A stretch of 64,000 bases of DNA from Pseudophaeomoniella oleicola (lineage: Eukaryota; Ascomycota; Eurotiomycetes; Phaeomoniellales; Phaeomoniellaceae), in contig QWDQ01000018.1 in NCBI GenBank assembly GCA_003868215.1, forward strand, positions 310,001-374,000. Direction: 5' to 3'. Below the pieces are notes generated by a model. That model was not told the origin of the DNA and did not search any database. It worked only from the letters and a program-made list of their open reading frames with translations. Each line of letters begins with the position of its first letter. Position 1 is the first letter of the stretch. The translations under genes and the position numbers were made by a program. Shown in pieces: positions 32,901-43,988 of the stretch.

Positions 32901-34642
32901 GCACCATCGCCGAGGGCCTGCAGGATACGTCGACTGGCGCCATTTCAGCCTCTGACCAGCAGTTGACGAAGTTCCACGGAACCTACATGCAAGATGACCG
33001 TGATCTGCGTGATGAACGCAAGGCGATGGGCCTTGAACCCGCCTATAGCTTCATGATTCGTTGCCGTCTGGCAGGGGGTGTCTCCACTCCCGACCAATGG
33101 CTTAAGATGGATGCGATCGCCAGTGCTCATGGCAATGAAACGATGAAGTTAACAACAAGGCAGACATTCCAGTTCCACGGCATCATCAAGTCCAAGCTCA
33201 AACCCGCAATGCAAGCGATCAACAGAGCGCTTATGACCACGCTCGCTGCTTGTGGAGATGTCAATCGAAACGTTATGTGCTCTTCTCTACCCGAACAATC
33301 ACAATACCATGCCGACGTCCACGCGGTCAGCCAAAAGATCTCTGACCATCTCTTACCCTCCACGACTGCTTACCACGAAATTTGGCTCAAGGATGACGAC
33401 GGCAAGAATGTGCAGGTTGCGGGTAACGCGGTCCAAGACCACGAACCCCTGTATGGCCCGACCTATCTCCCACGAAAGTTCAAGATCACAATTGCTATCC
33501 CCCCCCGCAATGACACTGACGTCTGGGCCCACGACGTTGGTCTTATTGCCATCCAAGATCCCAAGACGAACAGGCTTGCAGGCTTCAATATTACCGCTGG
33601 CGGTGGTATGGGTACTACTCACAACAACAAGAAGACGTACCCTCGTCTCGGGTGGTTGATGGGCTACGTCAAACCCGAGGAGGCCCATCTTGTTTGTGAG
33701 AAGATCATGTTGGTCCAGCGTGATCACGGTGACCGCAAGAACAGGAAGCATGCGCGTCTCAAGTACACCATGGACGACATGGGTGATGAGGTCTTCAAAG
33801 CTAAGGTGCAGGAACTGCTCGATCCTCTCGGTATCAAGTTCCAGGAGCCGAAGCCTTACAAGTTCGAAGCTAATGTCGACAAATTCGGCTGGCAAAAGGA
33901 TGAGAAGGGAAAGAACCACTTCACTTTCTTCATTGAAAACGGACGTATTGAAGACACGGCGGACTTCCCAATGAGGACGGGTCTAAGAGAACTTGCCAAG
34001 CTCGACATTGGAGAGTTCAGACTCACTGGCAATCAGCATCTTATCATTTCCAATGTGCCAGACTCCGAGAAAGCCAAGGTCGAATCTGTTATGAGGAAAT
34101 ACAAACTTGATAACACTTCATTCTCTGGTCTTCGGTTGAGCTCCTCAGCTTGTGTCGCTTTCCCGACTTGTGGTCTCGCCATGGCAGAGTCTGAGCGATA
34201 CCTACCCAAGCTCATCACCAAGCTCGAGGGTTGCCTCGAAGAGAATGGTCTAAGCCGAGATTCCATTGTTATGCGTATTACTGGTGAGTTTCTGCATCTC
34301 TACCACCTTTCTAACTCATGCTAACCATGAATTTCAGGCTGTCCCAACGGTTGTGCTAGACCATGGCTCGCAGAAATCGCCTTTGTCGGTAAAGCTTTCG
34401 GCGCGTACAACATGTACCTCGGTGGTGGTTACTATGGACAACGTCTCAACAAGCTTTACAGAGCTTCCATCCAAGAGGAAGAGATTCTCGAAACCACAAA
34501 GGGTCTCTTCACGAGGTACGCCAAGGAAAGAACCCCTGGCGAGCACTTCGGCGACTTCTGCATTCGGGCAGGTATCATCGCCGAAACCACCCACGGCATG
34601 AACTTCCACGACAACACAGGCGAGGAAGAAGAGGAGGAATGA
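29932..34642 (+). CDS. MET5: sulfite reductase (NADPH) beta subunit
   Basis: Three exons, 29932-29962, 30024-34283 and 34338-34642, encode 1531 residues; the introns are 61 and 54 nt. The first exon encodes only ten residues plus one base ([10 protein letters not shown]). The N-terminal 750 residues contain a pyruvate:ferredoxin oxidoreductase-like region. A flavodoxin domain starts near residue 783 ([18 protein letters not shown]). Two nitrite/sulfite reductase ferredoxin-like halves follow from about residue 1000. The siroheme-4Fe4S ligands are C1387-X5-C1393 and C1432-X3-C1436, all intact. The enzyme reduces sulfite to sulfide with six electrons in cytosolic sulfur assimilation, partnered by the flavoprotein alpha subunit encoded elsewhere. 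Yeast Met5/Ecm17 is about 1440 residues with the same order. An Ala/Ser-rich low-complexity insertion near residues 210-265 accounts for some of the extra length. The acidic C-terminus (EEEEEE) is short. Confidence 0.97.
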
Positions 34643-35359
34643 ACTAATGCGCAAAGCATAGGACTGACTACAAGGTTCTCACGTCGGGTATCTGCTGCAT
34701 TTTTCTAAAGGCGTTATATACCTCCGGTTTGGCTAGCATAGGAACACAACAGGAAAGTGGGCAGGGGAAAAAAATCTTCCATCTTATCTTAAGTTTGGCA
34801 TACTGGTACCATCCATCTTATTCTTCTTCTATCTTATGCAATATAGTCAACAACAGGATACATTAGTCAAAGTCTTCTTGTACCAACGTTTGAACAACAC
34901 CGTTTATATCTATCTCTCTTATCTTTCCCGCTACTACGAAGAATGCCAAAAAGTCATACGTTTCAACCCACCGTCTGTCTGCGTCTCTAGTAATTAGATA
35001 GGGTACTATTTATCATATATACCAGCTATTACCAAAATCAACAACAAGAAGGAGTAAAGACCTCCTCCCTCCCTACCCTCCACCACATATTACTACCACC
35101 AAAGGTATATATGTATATATATATCGTTACTAGGTGCTTTAATTATTACTACTTTCTAGATACCTATTGCCATCCATCATCCATCAGTGTCTAGGTAGAT
35201 ACCTAAGGTACCTTACCTACCTCCGTCCCTCAGAAACGATTCGTTTCGAGGCTTTAACCTCTTCATATAAATTCGATTTAATTTCACGGTATCCTACCTA
35301 TGTAGTACGCACATACACGACGGACAGTCCAATGATCAGGGATGATATATACTATTTCC

Positions 35360-35383
35360 TTTTTTTTTTTTTTTTTTTTTTTT
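35360..35383. repeat. poly-T tract (24 T)
   Basis: A run of 24 T residues between two convergent genes. On the minus strand it would be a poly-A run, but I see no processed-retrogene or SINE body next to it. Confidence 0.9.
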
Positions 35384-35570
35384 CTTTCTGCTTGTTCTAC
35401 GGGTAGACAGACGGAGGTACATTTAGTCAAGACATCTCAGACGGACGGACAGATAAATAGAGGAAGGAGAAAAATTGCAATCTGTCAGTCATGTACTATG
35501 CTGGGCTCGAGTTTCCAATTTGATACACTACATTCTGCAGAAAATATATCGAGAGCTTTCCGCTTGTTTG

Positions 35571-35597
35571 CTTGCTTGCTTGCTTGCTTGCTTGCTT
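35571..35597. repeat. (CTTG)n microsatellite
   Basis: Nearly seven perfect copies of the tetranucleotide CTTG lie in intergenic DNA between sulfite reductase and MIC19. It is likely to vary in length between isolates. Confidence 0.9.
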
Positions 35598-35837
35598 CAA
35601 TTGGTTTTAATGTTTTCATATTCGTTCACACCAACGAATCAACCATGTAATATATGTATAAAAAAGGGTTCTGTCTCTCTTCTCTCCTCTGCCTTTTTTT
35701 GGTCTTCCTCCTTTCCCTTCCTTTGACATTAAGTAAGCAAGGGCTTATCTCTATACTATACAAATCCACCACCGCTCCTGCATTCCCCTACTCGTCGTCA
35801 TGCTTTCTATTTCTCAACAACTTAAATGCCTCGTCGA

Positions 35838-36669
35838 TCATAGCACGCCTTCCACGAACTTCTCTTCCAGCTTCCCTACTGCCTTCTTGAAACCATCGAC
35901 CTCGGCCCAGCAATCCAGCGGTCTCCGATCATTCAATCTTAGACATGAGACCAAGTTTCCTCGGGCCTTTTCAACATCTTCCGGTATCTCCTTGACCGTT
36001 TTTCGGGTTGAGAGATCTTTTTCAAGTTTTTGGATGGCGGTTAGAACTTGAGGGCTCGAGAGGTCCTGGTTATCTTTCGCTTGAGGCTCTGACGGAGAGA
36101 TGGAAGATGTTACATCGGAGAGGAGGGATGGGAGCGAGGAGCTGTTAGAGGCGGAGTCGGTGGAAGACGTTTGTGAAGATGCCGAGGAGATTTTGTTGTA
36201 GAGAGAATCTAAGGTGGATTGTTCACGAGCCTCGATTTTGGAGAGTTCCTCAGCCACCCGTTGGGCGATTTGGAGGTCGAAGGATTTGTGGCGTGTTGAG
36301 TCGGTCTACATAGCATGGCGTTAGTAAGGGTTCGAACGTATCAGTAAGACGACGTCGGAAGAGGGCTGTAGCCATGATCATGGTGTGAGCGCTGCTTTTG
36401 AAAAAGGAGGACCTACCTCACTTGATGCTTGTAATGAGTCCACCAACTCCTGTGAAAACTGTACTGGCGTGTCACTGCGATAGACTGTCAGCAAGCAGAC
36501 TTTTCAATTGCAAACCGATGCGCCATTTTCAAGAGCTTGCTGTGCAGTCGAAATTACTCCTCTACAGTCCCAAAACAAAGCCAAAGGCATCAGTAACAGG
36601 GTTTCCATTGACAGACCTCGCGAAAACATGCTTGCTTGAGCCCTCGGGCTTTGAACCTCCAGCACCCAT
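35838..36669 (-). CDS. MIC19: MICOS complex subunit Mic19
   Basis: Three exons, complement of 36617-36669, 36417-36474 and 35838-36305, encode 192 residues. The introns are 142 nt (GTCTGT donor) and 111 nt (GTAGGT donor), long for this genome. The start MGAGGSKPEGS is a good N-myristoylation signal, as in Mic19/CHCHD3. The segment KHVFASDTPVQFSQELVDSL spans the first junction and fits the family. The C-terminal CHCH-like region has a C-X10-C pair (CLRLNDRRPLDC), the fungal form of the motif, followed by WAEVDGFKKAVGKLE. Mic19 sits on the intermembrane-space side of the inner mitochondrial membrane and joins Mic60 to the rest of MICOS at crista junctions. The middle is Ser-rich and probably disordered. 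No single frame covers the gene; the 5' exons were placed by phase and family likeness. Confidence 0.9.
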
Positions 36670-37123
36670 ATTCAAGAAGAATTATGACTCGGGATTGGCG
36701 AGACGCTTCGAATGCGCGCGGGTTTGCTGAAAAATAGAAAAAAGTTCCAGCAAGAAGACCTAGAGGAGAAAAGGAAAGGGAAACTGTCAAACCGCTTACT
36801 ACAAGCGAACGTCAACCGCTGGTGATGATGTCCCGTCAGAGGGAAAGGGACGAGCTGGTGGAAGAGCTGTTGTAGCAAGCTTCTTTGCTTTCTCCAATTG
36901 GCTCTCGGGATTTCTTTGGAGATTTGCGGTCGCGATTCCGGGATTCGCAGGAACCAAGATTTATTACGATAAAATCACAGGTCACGTGCCAATGACGGCC
37001 GGAAATGTAAATTGATGACAGCGACGATTATTGATAGCAAGGTGCATCTCATATTAATGGACCCCTAAGATCTGATGATATGTAGTCGCTCAATGCGCAT
37101 TACCCATTTATTTAAGGTATCTC
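36670..37123. other. intergenic between MIC19 and CSN5
   Basis: A 454-bp spacer between two minus-strand genes. It includes a CACGTG-containing stretch (GTCACGTGCC near 36981) and must hold the MIC19 promoter. Nothing else stands out. Confidence 0.5.
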
Positions 37124-38278
37124 TCATGAAGTCATAACTGTCTCTTCTTCTCCCGCCGTAACGCCGTCTGAGGGTTTTGAACTCGCCTCTTCCACCACGC
37201 CCCAAAATAGCTTCTGCTTAACCTCTTCTGCCATTAACCCGCTTATTTCATCTCTCTCAACTTTTCCGGCAGTCTTGACAACAAGGTCCAAATCCGAATC
37301 TTTAGCGACCTTGATGGTTGAACCACTTTGGGAAGCTGCTTTCGAAGGAGCTAGCTCGGCTCTTCGACCGCTCTTCAGCGTTCTATTTGTGGTCTTGGTT
37401 TTCTCTGCCAGATCTGTAACCTGCTTTGTTGTGTAGTCTCGATTCGTGACAAGGGGCGACTGAGACAAAGTGGCGGTCCAGTATTTGTTCCATAGTAAAC
37501 CCAGAAGCTGTGAATCTAAGGTCGATTTGAAATGGGAGACTTCAATTGAGTAGTATTGTGAGGCGTGGGCACCAAAATCTTCGACCTTGCCCATCGGAAT
37601 GGACTGATAGCCATCTTCGTCAGTACTGCTGGCGGACACGGGTGGCTTGTAGTCTTTGGGATAAGTTCTGAAGGCACCAATTTCGACTCGTCCGGCAGAG
37701 ATCGTACGATGAGGGTCGATGACAACTGCGACAAAGGGGTCCTGGTACGTTTGTTGGGCAAATTGCGTTGCGACATCAATGCCCGATAGCCAACATCCAT
37801 ATCCTGGGTGGGAGTGATACCATCCAACAGCATTCTCTGGGCGGCCACCTCCTTCGCGGGAGGACGTCAGGTAGTTCACCATATATTCATTAGCCTGATC
37901 TTGAGCGTTGACCCTTGTCTCTGTCCCTTCGACCGGCAACCGGAACGCATCTGTAACAATGAATGTATTCGACGTCACGTAACCTTGCATCAGCCCCATG
38001 ACCTCAATGTCACCACCTGACCGAGCGTGCATGGTCATCTTGAGTAATGCGAGCGCAGATATCTTGATTGAAGTGAAATATTTTGGATCTTTACTCCATG
38101 GACGGGTATCTTGAAGGGTTTTTTGTGCAGCAGGGTTGAGGTTGTACAACGCATTCTGGGTTTGGTCGACGGTTAAGACATTATTCTCGCTTTCTTTCTC
38201 ATCTGTCAGTTCTGATAGGACCTAAGCTTCATGGTGAAACCTACCCCATGCCCGTAAAGCAGCAGCAGTCTGCGCCAT
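37124..38278 (-). CDS. COP9 signalosome subunit 5 (JAMM deneddylase)
   Basis: Two exons, complement of 38245-38278 and 37124-38193, encode 367 residues; the intron is 51 nt. The N-terminus [16 protein letters not shown] is characteristic and is rebuilt only by splicing. The JAMM/MPN+ zinc site is intact: E75 in EVMGLMQG, then H138 and H140 in [14 protein letters not shown], with D151. CSN5 removes NEDD8 from cullins within the COP9 signalosome and so controls SCF-type ubiquitin ligases; in Aspergillus nidulans CsnE governs development and secondary metabolism. The length is near that of other fungal CSN5 proteins, with a typical C-terminal helical tail. It is divergent from the Ase1 gene, 792 bp apart. 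The assignment is secure; Rpn11 is ruled out by the N-terminus and flanking motifs. Confidence 0.96.
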
Positions 38279-39070
38279 ATTGAATGCCTTGATCGAAGCG
38301 AATTTTATTTCTACTTCATGCTCGGAATCTTTGTAAAGATTGTCGGCCACGGATCGGCTTGATGTTGAGAGGTGAAATGTGTCGTTGATGGTCAGTGCCC
38401 AGATGATCTCAGTGGGGAGGAGAGAGCTCTTATCGATGTTGAACGTTCTCGGCAAAGTTGCCGTGTACAAATACTTCTTTGGTAGGGCACCGCCAGTTCA
38501 AAAGTCGTCCTCCAAATTCGAAGAGGATGGGCTCATATCTCGAACAATAACGGTAGATTTCTCTGCAGCCTTCTCGGATCGTTGAAGAATATGAAAAATA
38601 GACGGTGTCTAACTTGTCCTTCCATATATCCGGGCTTGATAAGGCTCGCATCTAGATCTACAGCCAAGTCAGACCGTTCTTAGATGCGGCTCTTAATTAA
38701 AGTAGAGGCTAATCAGTTTAGAAAATTGCGGGGGAGAAATCCGTTGTCTGGCCAACCCGTTGACTTTCCTCTACGACAGGTAAATAATCGGCCGCTGACC
38801 ACCGACACAACCACTAAGTTAAGTGTCTGATACTCGTCTGGCTCCGTCATTTGTAACCCTCAACATTCTTCATACTGATCAAACCAAACTTAGACCACCT
38901 TGAGCTTCTTGTACTACGTTACACATGTCATTCGTATGATGATTATGCCTTTTGTCGTCAATCATATTTACCTTTGAATTCTTCGAGCTCCAAGACCTCC
39001 CTCTAAGACCGCCATAGGATCAGCAGTCCTTCCGTCCTGGCCATAGAGTCAGCGAAGAGGCCTACTCACT
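38279..39070. other. divergent promoter, CSN5 and Ase1
   Basis: About 790 bp between divergent starts. A frame on the minus strand runs into CSN5 from 38470 but has no ATG before the family start. A GTACTACGTTAC piece near 38910 is a weak match to the window's palindrome. No gene is supported. Confidence 0.5.
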
Positions 39071-41742
39071 ATGGCAATGGATACGAGTTATTTGACCACC
39101 CAGGTCAACACCATAATCGGTCAGCTACATGGTATCTTCGATGAAATTGGTGTATCAAGAAATGAACGCGAAGCTCGAGAGACAGAGGTAAAGGATACTG
39201 TATATCTACTCAAATGCGCATAACTAAATGCTCTGCAGCTATTCACGGCCTTGTCGGAGACTCTACATAACCACTTGAGACTGGTGAATGCGTAAGCTTC
39301 ATTCGACTCATAGACGGTCTTGCTAATCTGACACAACCCTCGCAGAGAAAAGACGAGGTTGACAGAAGATGGATATAAACTCATCGACACAATAAAGAAG
39401 ATGGAAAGATCACTTGATGACTCCAAGTCAAACGATCATTACGAAATGGAAAGTGATGAAATGTGCATATCCTACCCATTGAATCGATGTTTGCAGGATT
39501 TGAAGGACAAATACAATACCGTCAGCAAGTTACATCGCGAGAGGTTCGAGCAAGTCAAAAGTAAGCTGGTCAAGCTGAACAATTGTTGTTGATATTGACT
39601 ACTTTAGAACTCGTCGAGGCTCTCGAATCATACTCTTCCCATCTTGACCCAAGCTTCGTCAAAATCGCACTGCCACCAACCAGCGGAAATACCTGCCCTC
39701 CCGACTTCGATCTCTCATCCTCATATGTTGCAACTCTTGACTCCGAGTTCACGAGAGTCTATGAAGAATATACGAGACGCGTAGCACTGGTAAGGTCGAC
39801 ATCAGAAGATATAGTGAAGCTGTGGGCAGAGCTTGGAACGCCACAAGCCCAAACGGATTCCAACATTGTCACGTACTACCGGGATTCACCCGAACAGCTT
39901 GGGCTGCATTCGTCAGATTTGAAGAGTCTGCAGTCGAGGAAAGATCGACTAGTTGAAGAGAAAAGAAGTAGGGAGAGAAGGCTCAAGGAGCTGAAAAGCA
40001 CCATTGAGGCACTTTGGGATCGCTTGGGTGTCGAGGAACCAGATCGTCGTGCTTTCTTGGCCGCAAATAGAGGTTGTGGCCTCAGAACGATCAATGAATA
40101 TGAGGATGAACTCGGTCGGCTCAATGAACTCAAGCGTCAGAATCTGCACTTATTCGTCGAAGATGCAAGGTGTCAACTCCAGGAATTATGGGATAGTCTC
40201 TACTTTTCGGAAGAGGAGATGTTGGATTTCACACCCGCCTTCTCAGATGTCTATAGTGATGCACTCCTATCGGCACACGAAGCCGAGATTGCCAGATTGG
40301 AAACTCTCAGGGAACAACGAGCACCTGTTCTAGCCATGATTGAGAAGCACAGAAGTCTGATCAAGGACCGTGAAGATCTTGCCGCGAGCGCGAATGACGC
40401 TTCGCGATTGCTGTTAAAACCGGCAAAAGGAGAGAAGCGTGATCCAGGTAAACTGCTTCGTGAGGAGAAGATGAGAAAACGCATCGCAAAAGAACTACCA
40501 AAGGTGGAGGCAGAGCTGCGCAAGACGCTGGAGTCATACGAAGACGAATATGGACGTCCATTTCTAGTACATGGGGAGCGTTATCTGGATGAGATTGAAG
40601 CTCTCGCAGAGAAGCCAAAACCACCAGCGAGATCCAAGACACCAAACGGATTGCCCCCGCGAGCAAAGACGCCAGCAGGTCCACCTCCTTCAACAACACG
40701 GCATGCTCGAGCAAACAGCCAAGCCGCCAGCCGTGCAGGTAGTGTCATGAAAGGTCCGCCCGCACCTACTTCAACAGCAAAGACGCCGACTGGTACACTC
40801 CGACGCAACCCTGTAAATTCAGCAACAAACGCTGCTCCGCAATCACAACCCAAATCGCCATCTAAATTGCCTCAGCGTGTACCCCTAGGGAAGTTGAATG
40901 ATGGTGGCAACTCTCCAGAACGTCGTCTGGGTGGCCCTCCCAATAGCAACGCTTCTGCGGCAAACACTCTCAGGAAGATGGCACCACCATCCAGAGCTCC
41001 TCCTCCTAAAATGCGTGACCTCTTCACTCCGCCCGAAGACCACCAAACGCCGATGCCGGGATACCTACCAGGTCGTCCTCAATCAACGATCTCATCCTCA
41101 ACAAGTAACACCTCTCTCTCCACATTCAACTCTTCTTTCGTCCGCCCTATCACGCCAGAAGATCCGTACGATGACCGCATCGAAAGAATGTCCTACATGT
41201 CCGCCTCCATCATCAATCAACATCGTGATCCGAACTGCCTAAATCGTCCTCCCGGCTCCTCCCACACATTCAATGACTTCCATTCCCGCCAGAACTACCC
41301 CGGCGCACCGCCCAGCCGTCAGATATCCAATACGTCATCAAACCTCACTGCAGGCAGTTCCGTAGCCAGTGGATCCGAAAATTGGGAAACATTTGATGAG
41401 AACTCTGACATCGCCGAGCAAGATCACTCTAGTCAGCACCACCAGAATCAGTTACAACGATCTCAGGAACAGATGTATATGCAACAACAACAGAAATTTC
41501 GTCAACAACAGCAATCAACCGGAACGAAGCGTCCCTATATCCTAGATAATTCCAACGTCTATTCTCAGGCAATGCCACCACCTCCTCCGAAGATGAGAAA
41601 TGTGGTTACAGCCGGCGGACCAGGGGAAGGGAGACACGAACATGCTGGCATTGGGGGAGTCATAGAAGTTGTTGGAGAAAATGGGATGCGAGAGGGTAGT
41701 ATCAGTGAAGCGGGATGGACTGATGATTCCAATGAGTATTAA
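39071..41742 (+). CDS. ASE1: Ase1/PRC1/MAP65 microtubule bundler
   Basis: Four exons, 39071-39187, 39239-39291, 39346-39560 and 39608-41742, encode 839 residues; the introns are 51, 54 and 47 nt. The N-terminal part is helical (IIGQLHGIFDEIGVSRNERE, LHNHLRLVNAEKTRL). The spectrin-like microtubule-binding core continues to about residue 480 with typical blocks: PLNRCLQDLKDKYNTVSKLH, IEALWDRLGVEE, and GRPFLVHGERYLDEIE. These proteins dimerise and crosslink antiparallel microtubules in the spindle midzone and help organise cytokinesis. The C-terminal 350 residues are disordered, rich in Pro, Ser, Arg and Lys, with repeated SKTP/AKTP motifs near 490-560 that look like proline-directed (CDK) phosphorylation sites, as expected for mitotic control. 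A Gln-rich patch lies near residue 745. A second ATG at 39077 could also serve as start. Confidence 0.95.
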
Positions 41743-42631
41743 ATGCAAGCTATTATGGCTATTGTGTTCGCCAGCACGATAGCCGGCCGGTTGGCATCAG
41801 CGTCCCAGCAGGTCTGGCATGCCAGAGCAACACCTCATCAGGAACTCCATGTCCCGCTTCTTGGCCATTTGAGGCTTTTTGCTTTCTTGTTTATGGGTTT
41901 GTGGAGTGCAGTGTCTTGGGTGGATGACGTCTTTTTATGGGGATATCTTGTTCAGATATCAAAGCAAACGTGGCGTTCTGGTCGATCGATTCTGCCTGGA
42001 GTTACCTAAGTCCTTACCCTACTCTTCTCCGAGCTTGGTAAGGAGGGAAGAATATTGACTGACGGTGGTGTATTTCTGTTTGAACATGAGGCATTGATCT
42101 CGAGTTCGATTCTTATTCTATTCTTGGTGGTTGACACATTTTGTCTGCGCTTGAAGAGGAACACACGAGTGGAGGAAGGACCAAATAGCTCTGGCTGTCT
42201 CTCTCTCCCCCTTCCATCCAGGTACTGCTTGGAACAGCCAGTTTCAGTGCTTCTTTGAGAGCAAGCCGCTTCGCCTGCTTACATCATCACCTAAGTCTAC
42301 GTACCTGGGTGTATGTGCGTCGATGGTGGTCTATGTGAGGTGAGTGGGTTGGGGAGAGATGGCTAACTTATTTGGATAGCTAGCTAGCTAGGTCGGTAGC
42401 GGTGATAGCGACGATTATGTGTGTATATATCCAAAAAGTTCGGAAAGAAAGATCTCTCTCTCATCCTTTTTCTCCTCCTTGTAGGGTTCGTAATATCTTG
42501 TGTGATTTAGACCATGTTGTACAGGCCTGACCCACCATGAGGTGTGATATGTGTAATAGGTATATACCGATATTTGGATGATATGATCCAATTGATTCAT
42601 TCCCCATCCCCCCCATGATGTATTCATCCTT
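41743..42631. other. intergenic between convergent genes
   Basis: The 3' flanks of Ase1 and the release-factor gene. An 88-codon plus-strand frame (41743-42009) directly follows the Ase1 stop, has no motif and is read as 3' UTR. A TAGCTAGCTAGCTAGG tract lies near 42378. No gene is supported. Confidence 0.5.
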
Positions 42632-43345
42632 CTATTTCCCTGTTTTTCGCTTCTCGATTTCGTTGTATAGTTGTTGGAGTATCTGGGCCGGTTGCTGTTG
42701 CTGTTCCTGCTGTTGTTGGGTGGGAAGGGGAGGAGGAGGAGGAGGGTCATTGGTCTGGTCTGGATTGGCTTGGTTGACGGGTGTATGAGCTTCTGCTACT
42801 TCGGCGCCGTCATCACCATTTCCCTCCTCCTCTTCCTCCCCTTCCTCCTCCTCCTCCGCCAACTTTTTATACTTCCTCTTCCTCTTCTTCTCCTGACTCC
42901 TCTTCTTCGCCGAAAAGATCCCCCTGACCACCTCGCGCCTACTCCCTCCACCTTTCCGCAACACGTCGACCTCGTCCGCGAGCAGGCGTTGGGCGATCTT
43001 CATGTTCTGCATGCGCGAGCGCGTCGCTTGCAACTTGACGACGATCCCTGTCGGTAGGTGTTTGAGTTGGATCGCGCTGGAGGTCTTGTTGATCTTTTGG
43101 CCGCCCGGGCCGGAGCCGTGGAGGGCTTTGGATTCGATTTCGGAGGGGGGAAGGAGGGGCGGGCGAGGGGGGAGGGGGCGCGCGGGTTTTTGGGAGGAGG
43201 GACAAGACTGAGTGGTTGTGAAAGAGTGGCGTTGGTGGTGCTGGTGGACGACGACGGCATGGTTGCTGGTATTGGTGCTAGGTAGCGGGAGACTTGGATG
43301 ATAGTTCTGTGCCCAGGACCGCAAGGTCAATGGTATCCTGGGCAT
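42632..43345 (-). CDS. mitochondrial GGQ release-factor-like protein
   Basis: A 237-residue single-exon protein. The catalytic loop GSGPGGQKINKT places GGQ at residues 81-83, followed by the conserved HLPTGIVVKLQATRSRMQN helix. Only the RF-1 catalytic domain is present, with no stop-codon recognition domain. That fits the C12orf65/MTRFR (yeast Pth4/Rso55) group, which frees nascent chains from stalled mitochondrial ribosomes by peptidyl-tRNA hydrolysis. The first 50 residues are basic and lack long acidic runs, consistent with a mitochondrial presequence. After the domain comes a Lys/Arg-rich helix (KKRSQEKKRKRKYKK), then an acidic Glu run and a Pro/Gln-rich tail. The basic tail fits ribosome binding seen in this family; the acidic and Gln-rich part looks like a lineage-specific extension. 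Confidence 0.92.
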   Translation of the reverse strand: MPRIPLTLRSWAQNYHPSLPLPSTNTSNHAVVVHQHHQRHSFTTTQSCPSSQKPARPLPPRPPLLPPSEIESKALHGSGPGGQKINKTSSAIQLKHLPTGIVVKLQATRSRMQNMKIAQRLLADEVDVLRKGGGSRREVVRGIFSAKKRSQEKKRKRKYKKLAEEEEEGEEEEEGNGDDGAEVAEAHTPVNQANPDQTNDPPPPPPLPTQQQQEQQQQPAQILQQLYNEIEKRKTGK

Positions 43346-43988
43346 CTTGTTCCCATAAAAGCCCCAACAGAGGTTTTGCTGTCTTTCCTTTCCTTTCTGG
43401 AACTGCGTGGCTTATACTATAATGTAGTAGCTGTAACTAGGACTCTGCATCGGCCGCTCTCCCGCTCTCATGCGCTTGAAAGTCACCCGCCGAGTTTACT
43501 GGTGAATTTGCCATTGGGTGTTGTTCGGTAATAATAATATCTTGTTGCTGGTTGACTGGTTCATGAGGTGAGAATGCGCACCACGTCGCAGGGTGGTAGA
43601 TGACGGTAGTAGTACGTACGGAAGTGCTTGCTTGGTACGGGCCAAATATTTAAAATCCGGGGGATGTAAGAAAGGGTCCACATGATTTTATCTTTACTTA
43701 GCAGAGATCTACAATTAGTTACTTCCAAGTACGTGCTTAGCACATATCATGAACATGACTGTCTACATTGATTTTCTACCTGTAGGTTATGGTGCATGAT
43801 CAGACCTTGAATAGGAGGATCTTATACGACAAAAGACTTTAAGATATGCAATACCCATACCAAACTATTGAAGGAGTGTCGGCTTGCTTGTGCAACGCGT
43901 GCATATATACGGTCAGACCAAAAAGAGTCCAAGTAAGTACAGCATGAGGTAGTCAAATATCAGTACGTGTACAACATGCCTTCTCCAC
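43346..43988. other. intergenic between two minus-strand genes
   Basis: About 640 bp. A GTAGTAGTACGTACGG stretch near 43601 resembles other ACGTA-rich pieces in the window. No gene is supported. Confidence 0.5.

Larger units (their letters stand above)
34643..35837. other. intergenic between convergent genes, repeat-rich
   Basis: This is the 3' side of both the sulfite reductase and MIC19 genes. It contains a TAGGTAGATACCTAAGGTACC stretch (35192-35212, a degenerate TACCTAGGTA cluster), a run of 24 T at 35360-35383 and a (CTTG)n array at about 35571-35597. AT content is high. The frames that cross these repeats are rejected as genes. Confidence 0.6.

Noticed and set aside
33353-33919. 188-codon minus-strand frame in sulfite reductase
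   Set aside because: Antisense shadow of a strongly conserved exon.
35342-35890. plus-strand frames rich in Phe and Cys/Leu
   Set aside because: They are translations of the poly-T tract and the CTTG repeat, and the right part is antisense to the MIC19 last exon.
38279-38470. upstream extension of the CSN5 frame
   Set aside because: The frame is open but has no ATG before MAQTAAAL, the conserved family start.
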